Origin: Komagataeibacter sucrofermentans DSM 15973
GTDB taxonomy: Bacteria > Pseudomonadota > Alphaproteobacteria > Acetobacterales > Acetobacteraceae
DNA: 64,000 nt
NCBI RefSeq assembly: GCF_040581405.1
Contig: NZ_CP137157.1
Span: 2,788,001-2,852,000, forward strand
Direction of reading: 5' to 3'
The notes beneath the pieces are model-generated. The model was not told the origin of the DNA. It did not search any database and saw nothing but the letters and a program-made list of their open reading frames with translations. Of this stretch, positions 57,123-64,000 are shown piece by piece. A program made the position numbers and the translations under genes. The first letter of the stretch is position 1. Every line of letters starts with the position of its first letter.

Positions 57123-58583
57123 TCAGCCCCCCGTGCCCCCCACGGTCAGGCCGGTCATTTTAAGGGTGGGCTGGCCCACGCCCACCGGCACGCCCTGACC
57201 GGACTTGCCGCAGGTGCCGATGCCGGGGTCAAGGGCGGGTTCACCGCCAATCATGGTCACCTTGGTCATGGCATCCGCGCCATTGCCGATCAGCGTGGCG
57301 CCACGCACGGGGGATGTGATCCTCCCATCCTCGATCATGTAGGCCTCGGATGCGGCGAACACGAACTTGCCCGATGTGATATCCACCTGCCCGCCGCCAA
57401 AATTGACGGCATACAGCCCGCGCTTCGTGCTGCGGATCATGTCTTCGGTCGTGGCATCGCCGCCGAGCATGATGGTGTTGGTCATGCGCGGCATGGGCGC
57501 ATGGGCATAGGACTGGCGGCGGCCATTGCCGGTGGGGGCAACGCCCATCAGGCGGGCGTTGAGGCGGTCCTGCAGGTAGCCGGTCAGGATGCCATCCTCG
57601 ATCATGACCGTGCGGCCCGTGGGCGTGCCTTCATCATCAATGGTCAGGCTGCCGCGCCGCTCGGGGAGCGTGCCATCATCCACCACGGTTACGCCAGGGG
57701 CCGCCACGCGCTGGCCCATCAGCCCGGCAAAGGCGGACGTGCCCTTGCGGTTGAAATCGCCCTCAAGCCCGTGACCCACAGCCTCGTGCAGCAGGATACC
57801 GGGCCAGCCCGCGCCGAGCACCACCTCCATCTCGCCCGCAGGCGCGGGGCGGGCATCAAGATTGACCAGCGCCATGCGCAGGGCCTCGTCCACCGCGTTC
57901 TTCCACACTTCGGGGGCCAGCAGGCGACTGTAGGCATAGCGCCCGCCCAGCCCGTGGCCGCCGCTCTCGCGCCGCCCGTCGAGCTCCACCACCACTGACA
58001 CGTTCAGCCGCACCAGCGGGCGGATATCGGCCATGCGCTGCCCGTCGGGCCGCAGGATCTGGATGGCCTGCCACTCCGCCGAGAGCGAGGCCATCACCTG
58101 CACCACGCGCGGGTCACGCGCGCGGGCATAGGCATCAAGCTCCGACAGCATGGCCGCGCGCGACGCGAATTCACCCTCCGCCAGCGGGTTGATGTCGGGA
58201 TAGAGGCGATGATTGGTTGAACGGGGGCCTGCCGCCAGCGTGCCCGAACGGCCCGCGCGCACCTGGCTTACGGTCTCGGCCGCGCGGCGGATCGCGCTTT
58301 CGCTGATTTCATCGGAATGGGCGAAGCCGGTTTCCGTCTCCAGCACGGCACGCAGGCCGAAGCCTGATGACGTATCGAAAGTTGCGGAGCGGATGACGCC
58401 TTCATCAAGCGAAATGCCCTCGCTTTCACGATATTCCAGGAAAAGCTCGCCATCATCCATCCCTTCGAGCGCCTGCTGCACAAGGCGCTCGGCATCGGGG
58501 CGGCCAAGGCGGGCACCGGCGCGTTCAAAGAACAGGGCATCGGTTGCGGCCAGCGGGGTAAGACCCTGAAGGGATGAGGGCAT
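57123..58583 (-). CDS. tldD: Metalloprotease TldD
   Basis: 486 residues. TldD with PmbA/TldE degrades and processes small peptides such as microcin B17 precursors and the CcdA antitoxin. The zinc motif HEAVGHGLEGDF (HExxxH) is intact, and the C-terminal segments SYAHAPMPRMTNTIMLGG and CGKSGQGVPVGVGQP are characteristic. The MPSSLQG start at 58583 is used. tldE/pmbA is not nearby. Repeat copy 12 lies beyond its 3' end. Confidence 0.95.
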   Translation of the reverse strand: MPSSLQGLTPLAATDALFFERAGARLGRPDAERLVQQALEGMDDGELFLEYRESEGISLDEGVIRSATFDTSSGFGLRAVLETETGFAHSDEISESAIRRAAETVSQVRAGRSGTLAAGPRSTNHRLYPDINPLAEGEFASRAAMLSELDAYARARDPRVVQVMASLSAEWQAIQILRPDGQRMADIRPLVRLNVSVVVELDGRRESGGHGLGGRYAYSRLLAPEVWKNAVDEALRMALVNLDARPAPAGEMEVVLGAGWPGILLHEAVGHGLEGDFNRKGTSAFAGLMGQRVAAPGVTVVDDGTLPERRGSLTIDDEGTPTGRTVMIEDGILTGYLQDRLNARLMGVAPTGNGRRQSYAHAPMPRMTNTIMLGGDATTEDMIRSTKRGLYAVNFGGGQVDITSGKFVFAASEAYMIEDGRITSPVRGATLIGNGADAMTKVTMIGGEPALDPGIGTCGKSGQGVPVGVGQPTLKMTGLTVGGTGG

Positions 58584-58828
58584 GAAAAGACGACTCCGGT
58601 TTGGCGGAACAGGAAAAACACGAACGCTCGGGCCGCGCAGGCCGGGAGGGCACACAGCATAGCCGGTTTCACACCCTATGGAAAAGCAGGGACATGTTCA
58701 TGACAGCCATCATGCCTGAAAATGAACTTCCCTCCATCTGCATGGTTTCCCTTTGTGATAGGCAGGCAAGGCAGGGCATGTTGCACGGATCATATTCAGC
58801 TTTTTATTATCTGGAGAATTGGCGTCTC

Positions 58829-61513
58829 GTGAAAGTTTTACTCCTGTGCGGTTCAAACCTGTCCCGGTCCGCGCCCCGCCAGGCCGGGCTCGTGCTGGCC
58901 AGCATTCTTTATGCGGGCACGCCCGCCCTGGCCCAGACAGCGCCTGAGTCCACGCAGGCCACGCCCATTGCCCAGACTCCCGCTGCCATCCCGTCCGCGC
59001 CACCCACCGGCACGGAACGGACAGCAGCGGCACCGTCGGCCCCTGCGCCCGCCGCCAGCCCGGACACGGCGGGGGAGCAGGTCTATTCGGTGCCAACGCC
59101 CGAACCGCTTTCGGGGAGCGGAAGCATGCCACCTGCACCAGCCGCCACCACGCCATCCGCAGGCCCCACGCCGCCGCAGGCCGCGTCGGGCACTGCTACG
59201 CCCCCCATGCCCGCAGGCGGTGGCGCGCCCGCGCCCACGGCCCCGCAGCAGGACGCAGCCCCGGCCAGTCCGCCCACGGCCATGCCGGGTCCGGCCAGCG
59301 CCGACCATGCCGACGCCACCCCGCCAGGCACCCAGCCCGCGCAGACCATGCACAAGGATGGCCCGGCATCGAGCGGCAGCAGCCCGGTTCCGCCAGCCGA
59401 CGCCCTGCTATCCGATGCGGCAGCACCCGCGGCCCTGGCCCAGGACCTGCGCCCGCCCTCGATCGCACTTGACGGCCTGTTCCAGGCCATTGGCGAGGCG
59501 CATATCTACACCGATGCCAAGACCGCCGCCGACGCCATACCCGATGAAGCGCCAGCCGACCTCATGGCGCAGTATAACCTCGCCCGCCAGCGCCCCGATT
59601 TCTCGCTCAAGGACTTCGTGGCCCAGCACTTCACCCTGCCCGAGCGCAAGACCGTCTCCTACCAGCGCACGCCGGATGAAAACGTGCGCGACTACATCGT
59701 AGGCATGTGGGAAGTGCTCAGCCGCCCGCCCGACACGCAGGTGGCCTATTCCTCGCAACTGCCCCTGCCGTTTACCTATGTGGTGCCCGGTGGCCGTTTC
59801 AGTGAACTGTATTACTGGGACAGCTACTTCACCATGATCGGCCTGTACGAAAACCAGAAGATCGACCTCATGCGCGACATGGTGCGCGACATGGCCTCGA
59901 TGATCGACCGGTACGGCCATATCCCCAACGGCAGCCGCACCTATTACCTCAGCCGCTCGCAGGCGCCGTTCTTCTCGCTGATGGTCGACCTGCTGGCCAT
60001 GCATGACGGGCAGGTGGCCTACACCACCTTCCTGCCCGAACTGCAGGCGGAATACGACTACTGGATGGACGGCCAGGATTCCGTAGCCCCCGGCAGCGCC
60101 TACCGCCATGTGGTGCGCCTGCCCGATGGCACGATCATGAACCGCCACTGGGATGACCGCGACACCCCGCGTGATGAAAGCTACCCGCAGGACATCGCCA
60201 CGGCCGCCGAGTCCAGCCGCCCCAAGAACGAGGTGTACCGCGACCTCCGCGCGGGTTCCGAAACCGGGTGGGACTTCAGCTCGCGCTGGCTGGCGGACGG
60301 GCATACGCTCTCCACCATCCACACCACGGAACTGCTGACCGTGGAACTCAACTTCCTCATTCCGCACCTGCAGCAGACTTTGGCCCACGCCTATGACCTG
60401 AAGGGCAACAAGGAAGAAGCAGCCCGTTACGCGCACCTGGCCGAAGAGCGCATCAGCGCGGCACAGCGCATCCTGTGGGATGAGCGCCGCGCGGCCTATA
60501 TCGATTATGACTGGAAAAAGGGCGAATCGACCTCCATCCTGTCAGGCGCGACGGTCGTGCCGCTGTTCTTGCAGATGGCAACGCCCGAGCAGGCCAAGGC
60601 CGTATCCGAAACCGTGCGCAAGAACCTGCTCAAGGTGGGTGGCCTGATCGCCACCGAGCGCACCAATAGCGGCCAGCAGTGGGATGCCCCCAATGGCTGG
60701 GCTCCGCTGCAGTGGATGGCGGTCAAGGGCTTTAACCAGTACGGCTATGACCAGTTGGCCAGCGACATCGCGGCCCGCTGGATGGGCCGCGTGATCGGCA
60801 CTTACGAGAAATCGGGCGTGCTGCTGGAAAAATATGACGTGGTCAATCCCTATATCAGCCCCAAGGGCGGCAAGGGCGGCGGCGAATACCCGATGCAGAT
60901 CGGCTTTGGCTGGACCAACGGCACGCTGCTTGGCCTGATGAACCGCTACCCGCAGAACACCCGCGTGGTGCTTGACCGCAACCCGGCGGCGGATCAGCCC
61001 TCGCCCCAGCCCCTGCCGCCCATGAACGCCTATGGCGTGCAGAGCGATGCCGATGCGCTGAACCGCTACACCCAGCCCACCGTAACACTCACCCCGCGCC
61101 CGGTGGCCCCCACCCCCACGCTGCCGCAGGTTTCAAGCGTGGGCGCCAGCGCACCGATCCCGACCACCGAAATACCACCCAGCCCAGCGCCCGCGCAGGC
61201 TACGACCCCGGCCACGCCGCCTGCTGAAGCACCTGCGGCAAACGCCCCCCCGGCAGAGGCTGGCGCACCGGCAGCCCCGGCTTCGCAGCCTGCCCCGGCA
61301 GCGCCCGCGGCGCAGGATACTGCCAGCGCGCCTGCTGCCTCAACGCCACCTGCGGCCACTCAGCCCGCGCCGTCTGCGGCCCCTGAAGCAGGCACGCCGC
61401 CCGCAGCCCAACCAGAACCGGCGCACGCCCCGGCCAGCGATGCGACAGCGCCTGCAAACCAGCAGCCCGCGCCCGCAAGCCCGGCCACACCGCCACAACC
61501 GGCCCAGCCGTAA
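58829..61513 (+). CDS. treA: Periplasmic alpha,alpha-trehalase (GH37) with disordered tails
   Basis: About 894 residues, far longer than E. coli TreA (565). A signal peptide (LVLASILYAGTPALAQ) is followed by about 190 residues rich in Ala, Pro, Thr and Gln, then the GH37 catalytic domain. Both trehalase signatures are present: PGGRFSELYYWDSYFTMIGL and QWDAPNGWAPLQWMAVKG. After the domain comes another Ala/Pro/Gln-rich tail of about 170 residues to the end. It hydrolyses trehalose to two glucoses. The start is uncertain: GTG at 58829 gives the best signal peptide, but in-frame ATGs upstream exist. Followed by a strong terminator. Confidence 0.9.
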   Translation: MKVLLLCGSNLSRSAPRQAGLVLASILYAGTPALAQTAPESTQATPIAQTPAAIPSAPPTGTERTAAAPSAPAPAASPDTAGEQVYSVPTPEPLSGSGSMPPAPAATTPSAGPTPPQAASGTATPPMPAGGGAPAPTAPQQDAAPASPPTAMPGPASADHADATPPGTQPAQTMHKDGPASSGSSPVPPADALLSDAAAPAALAQDLRPPSIALDGLFQAIGEAHIYTDAKTAADAIPDEAPADLMAQYNLARQRPDFSLKDFVAQHFTLPERKTVSYQRTPDENVRDYIVGMWEVLSRPPDTQVAYSSQLPLPFTYVVPGGRFSELYYWDSYFTMIGLYENQKIDLMRDMVRDMASMIDRYGHIPNGSRTYYLSRSQAPFFSLMVDLLAMHDGQVAYTTFLPELQAEYDYWMDGQDSVAPGSAYRHVVRLPDGTIMNRHWDDRDTPRDESYPQDIATAAESSRPKNEVYRDLRAGSETGWDFSSRWLADGHTLSTIHTTELLTVELNFLIPHLQQTLAHAYDLKGNKEEAARYAHLAEERISAAQRILWDERRAAYIDYDWKKGESTSILSGATVVPLFLQMATPEQAKAVSETVRKNLLKVGGLIATERTNSGQQWDAPNGWAPLQWMAVKGFNQYGYDQLASDIAARWMGRVIGTYEKSGVLLEKYDVVNPYISPKGGKGGGEYPMQIGFGWTNGTLLGLMNRYPQNTRVVLDRNPAADQPSPQPLPPMNAYGVQSDADALNRYTQPTVTLTPRPVAPTPTLPQVSSVGASAPIPTTEIPPSPAPAQATTPATPPAEAPAANAPPAEAGAPAAPASQPAPAAPAAQDTASAPAASTPPAATQPAPSAAPEAGTPPAAQPEPAHAPASDATAPANQQPAPASPATPPQPAQP

Positions 61514-61520
61514 AAAACAC

Positions 61521-61556
61521 AAAGGGGGAAGATCAGCAGGTCTTCCCCCCTTTTTT
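61521..61556 (+). terminator. treA: Rho-independent terminator of treA
   Basis: AAAGGGGGAAGA pairs with TCTTCCCCCCTTT around an 8-base loop and is followed by T residues. It starts 7 bases after the treA stop. Confidence 0.93.
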
Positions 61557-61629
61557 GATGAAGCTTTTTTCAAAAAGCGTCAGAAGAACGTCGCCTTTAA
61601 AAAAGGCGACACCCCAAAAACTTTTATTA
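61557..61629 (-). repeat. Three-stem palindromic repeat, copy 13
   Basis: Reverse orientation: hairpin 2 GAAGCTTTTTTC/AAAAAGCGTC, hairpin 1 GTCGCCTTT/AAAAAAGGCGAC, left arm CACCCCAAAAACTTTTA. It directly follows the treA terminator. Confidence 0.88.
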
Positions 61630-61640
61630 TTTCAGAAAAT

Positions 61641-61678
61641 ACGAAAACAGGCCGGTCACCCAAGGGCGACCGGCCTGC
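61641..61678 (-). terminator. Rho-independent terminator of tRNA-Pro
   Basis: On the minus strand, CAGGCCGGTC and GACCGGCCTG form a 10-bp stem followed by TTTTCGTATTTT. It lies 6 bases beyond the tRNA 3' end. Confidence 0.9.
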
Positions 61679-61683
61679 AAATC

Positions 61684-61760
61684 TGGTCGGAGTGAGAGGA
61701 TTCGAACCTCCGGCCCCTGCGTCCCGAACACAGTGCTCTACCAGGCTGAGCTACACTCCG
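61684..61760 (-). tRNA. tRNA-Pro (anticodon CGG)
   Basis: 77 nt including an encoded CCA end. The acceptor stem CGGAGTG/CACTCCG is perfect. The D-arm contains TAGCTCAGCCTGGTAGAGCA. The anticodon stem CTGTG/CGCAG encloses loop TTCGGGA, giving anticodon CGG, which reads CCG. The T-arm is GGAGG-TTCGAAT-CCTCT. A terminator follows. Confidence 0.98.
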
Positions 61761-61816
61761 TTGCAGGCGGCTATACTAGCCTGCTCCGTTTTGTGCAAGG
61801 GGATAGATAAAAAGTT

Positions 61817-62401
61817 TTACAGTGTCGTCACCACATCCGGCACGCCCGAAGGGGCCGGAAGTGCTGCAAGGGCGGCCATGAGGGTGGCCACATCCGGCAC
61901 CACCGCGAACAGGTCGCGCGCGCTTGGTGAGGCAAACCCATCCTCGATACAGGTATCGATCATGGCCAGCAGCGGATCAGCCCAGCCTGCGATGTTGACG
62001 ATATAGATCGGCTTGTCATGCTGGCGCAGTTGCCGCCAGGTCATGATCTCGATCGTCTCGTCAAACGTGCCCAGGCCGCCGGGCATGACCACAAAGGCAT
62101 CCGAGCACGCAAACATGCGCGCCTTGCGGTCGTGCATGCTGTCGGTCACGGTCAGGTCGGTCACGCCTTCATGCATGATCTCGCGTGAATGCAGAAAGCG
62201 CGGGATCACACCCGTCACCGTGCCCCCTGCCGCAAGCGTGGCATCGGCCACCGTGCCCATCAGGCCAACATGCCCGCCCCCATAGACCAGCCGCACGCCC
62301 GCCTGCCCCAGCGCCGTGCCCAATGCGCGCGATTGCGCGGCATATTCCGGCCGCGAGCCGAAACGTGATCCACAAAAAACCGCTACAGATGAAATCCGCA
62401 T
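61817..62401 (-). CDS. LOG-family protein (TIGR00730, Rossmann fold)
   Basis: 194 residues. The conserved LOG motif is present as PGGLGTFDETIE, with VYGGGHVGLMG and HDRKARMFACSDAFV. Relatives are cytokinin-activating nucleoside 5'-monophosphate phosphoribohydrolases. Bacterial members also hydrolyse AMP or other nucleotides. Gene context does not suggest a pathway. It is followed 45 bases away by a MFS gene end on the same strand. Confidence 0.92.
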   Translation of the reverse strand: MRISSVAVFCGSRFGSRPEYAAQSRALGTALGQAGVRLVYGGGHVGLMGTVADATLAAGGTVTGVIPRFLHSREIMHEGVTDLTVTDSMHDRKARMFACSDAFVVMPGGLGTFDETIEIMTWRQLRQHDKPIYIVNIAGWADPLLAMIDTCIEDGFASPSARDLFAVVPDVATLMAALAALPAPSGVPDVVTTL

Positions 62402-62445
62402 CTATCCAGCTCAGCTCCCGCAAGATTGGTCATGTGCCGCGCCCT

Positions 62446-63639
62446 TCAGCGCGGCAGGAATTTCAACGCCATGGTGACACCCACGCCCGCCAGCGTAAAC
62501 AGGGCCGAGACCACAAACAGCGCCCCGTAGCCCATTGTCTGGATCACAAGCCCCAGCAGCGGGCCGGACAGCCCCACGGCAATATCAAGAAACACGGAAA
62601 AAGCCCCCAGGGCCGCCCCCCGGTTCTCCGCCCCCACGCGGCCTACGGCCAGCACCCCCATGGCGGGAAACACCAGCGAGAATCCGGCCCCTGTCAGCGC
62701 GGCCCCAAGGGCCGCGCCCTCCACGCTAGAGCACTGCCACAGCACAAGCAGGCCCAGCGTTTCGACCAGCAGGGAGATGAGGGTGACCTGCAACCCGCCC
62801 CGACGGTCTATCTGCCGGGCGAACAGGAAGCGCATCATCACGAAGGTCAGGCCGAAACCGGCCAGCGCCACGGCAGCGCCATTCCAGTTGTTATGGGCAT
62901 AGAACAGCGCCAGGCAGGCGGAAATGGTGCCAAACCCCACCGACCCGCAGGCCAGCACCGCGCCATGGGGCAGCACGCGCATGAACACCTGCCCAAATGG
63001 CATGGGCGGTGCCTTGGATGGCACGGGCGGCACCGGCGCATACTGACGGGCCAGCACGAAACCGAACAACGTCAGCCCCGCCGAGAGCGCGCCCACCATG
63101 GTCAGCCCGCCATAGGGCATGGGCAGCCCGGACAGGACCTGCCCGATCGGCGCGCCAAGGGCGATGCCGCCATAAGAGGTCACGCCATTCCACGAGATCA
63201 CCTGCGCGGTGCGCCCTGCCCCCACGCGGCCGATATTCCACATGATGGCGCCCGTAGCTGTCCAGCTTTCGCCTATGCCCAGCATCACGCGGCTCAGGAT
63301 CAGCAGCCCGATCGACAGGGCGGCAAAATGCAGCAGCACGCCCGAGGCCAGCAGCATCAGCCCCGAGAGCGTGCACATGGCCAGCCCCACGATGACCGAA
63401 GGCTTGGCGCCACGCCGGTCAGTCTGCCGCCCGGCGCCTGCGCGCGAGGCGAAGGTTGCGAGATACTGGACCGAGACCGCCATGCCCGCCAGCACGGTAT
63501 TGTAGCCCAGCACCTGATGCACAAAAACCGGAATAACCGCCATCGGCAGGCCGATATCGATGTAACACAGCAGATTGAACAGCACGACGGGCAGTATCCG
63601 CCGTGTCGGTGACGCCGATGATGCCTGCGGCCCGGTCAT
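62446..63639 (-). CDS. MFS transporter, YhhS-like
   Basis: 397 residues, 12 predicted membrane segments. The N-terminal half has LPMAVIPVFVHQVLGYNTVL, the loop 2-3 motif AGRQTDRRGAKPSV and LSRVMLGIGESWTATGAIMWN. It resembles the YhhS/YfcJ group of putative exporters. Substrate unknown. The start at 63639 is used; the open frame continues upstream. It is divergent from the NUDIX gene. Confidence 0.87.
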   Translation of the reverse strand: MTGPQASSASPTRRILPVVLFNLLCYIDIGLPMAVIPVFVHQVLGYNTVLAGMAVSVQYLATFASRAGAGRQTDRRGAKPSVIVGLAMCTLSGLMLLASGVLLHFAALSIGLLILSRVMLGIGESWTATGAIMWNIGRVGAGRTAQVISWNGVTSYGGIALGAPIGQVLSGLPMPYGGLTMVGALSAGLTLFGFVLARQYAPVPPVPSKAPPMPFGQVFMRVLPHGAVLACGSVGFGTISACLALFYAHNNWNGAAVALAGFGLTFVMMRFLFARQIDRRGGLQVTLISLLVETLGLLVLWQCSSVEGAALGAALTGAGFSLVFPAMGVLAVGRVGAENRGAALGAFSVFLDIAVGLSGPLLGLVIQTMGYGALFVVSALFTLAGVGVTMALKFLPR

Positions 63640-63850
63640 GATATGCCTGCACTCCCCATAAAAAACGAACGCACCGCACCGGCGCGCATGACAACCCTGA
63701 TTTCCCGCGCCGCAAAAGAGCTTGGGCACAACGCCGGATACGGCTTATGGAAAAAACTGAAAAAACCAACCCGCAACCATTCGTTCCCGCACCACAGCCC
63801 CGTGCAGGATGCATGGAAACGCATCAATCGCCACGAAGGAAACAGCTTTC

Positions 63851-64000
63851 ATGACGCAACGCCCCACCCCCGATGCCGGCGGCTACACCACGCTTTCCAC
63901 CCGCACGGCCTATGAAAACCCATGGACCCGCGTGCGCGAGGACATCATCCTGCGCCCAAACGGCCGCGAGGGGCTGTACGGCGTGGTGGAGCGTGGTGAT
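63851..64000 (+). CDS. NUDIX hydrolase, 5' fragment
   Basis: The first 50 codons of a gene cut by the window end. The start [20 protein letters not shown] continues with [19 protein letters not shown] and LYGVVERGD, typical of the N-terminus of ADP-ribose-pyrophosphatase-like NUDIX proteins. AAGGAA lies 10 bases before the ATG. The NUDIX box itself is beyond the window. Confidence 0.75.
   Translation, partial: MTQRPTPDAGGYTTLSTRTAYENPWTRVREDIILRPNGREGLYGVVERGD

Overview
The window looks like chromosome of an acetic acid bacterium (Alphaproteobacteria, Acetobacteraceae; Komagataeibacter/Gluconacetobacter is my best guess). The DNA is GC-rich. The housekeeping blocks are alphaproteobacterial in order: rimP-nusA-ylxR-infB-rbfA, truB-rpsO-pnp, mrcA-prfB, aroQ-accB-accC, and acnA divergent from ccmAB. 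The spacers carry an AT-rich palindromic repeat that I associate, from memory, with Komagataeibacter genomes. I see no insertion sequence, integrase, prophage, CRISPR array or rRNA. The only tRNA is tRNA-Pro(CGG).

Layout. 0.1-2.3 kb: EnvZ/OmpR-type two-component pair. 2.5-5.1 kb: TonB-like stub, ExbB channel and periplasmic TPR protein. 5.4-9.1 kb: PBP1A and release factor 2, the latter with a complete programmed +1 frameshift. 9.2-12.8 kb: aldo/keto reductase, hrcA, rph-rdgB. 12.9-25.5 kb: nitronate monooxygenase-like protein, then the two translation/RNA operons with one MCE/MlaD gene between them on the other strand. 25.7-28.5 kb: an unrecognised three-gene operon built around a membrane-anchored, single-ring Clp-type AAA+ ATPase. 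28.6-34.5 kb: LysR regulator, aconitase, ccmAB, degenerate CopC. 34.6-40 kb: ornithine/lysine decarboxylase family protein, BrkB protein, RlpA, aroQ-accBC. 40.2-48.7 kb: FUSC-type membrane protein, apt, Bcr/CflA exporter, TVP38 protein, heme A synthase, a Gly/Trp-rich secreted protein, ferrochelatase. 49-53.5 kb: mutY with divergent DUF721 gene, a second Gly/Trp/Tyr-rich secreted protein, trpF, pyrF, a LapA-domain protein and a small orphan. 53.8-58.6 kb: M20 dipeptidase-pdxA-pdxJ operon and tldD. 58.8-64 kb: periplasmic trehalase with long disordered tails, tRNA-Pro, LOG-family protein, MFS transporter and the start of a NUDIX gene cut by the window end.

Most genes serve core functions: translation and RNA turnover, vitamin B6, heme, fatty-acid initiation, pyrimidine and tryptophan synthesis, and peptidoglycan. 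Two things stand out. One is the AAA+ operon at 25,665-28,549, which fits no system I can name. The other is a family of 13 full or partial intergenic repeats able to fold into a three-stem structure. Every copy lies close to a stop codon and none lies in a divergent promoter region. Start codons were chosen from ribosome-binding sites and family N-termini, so several are shorter than the longest open frame.
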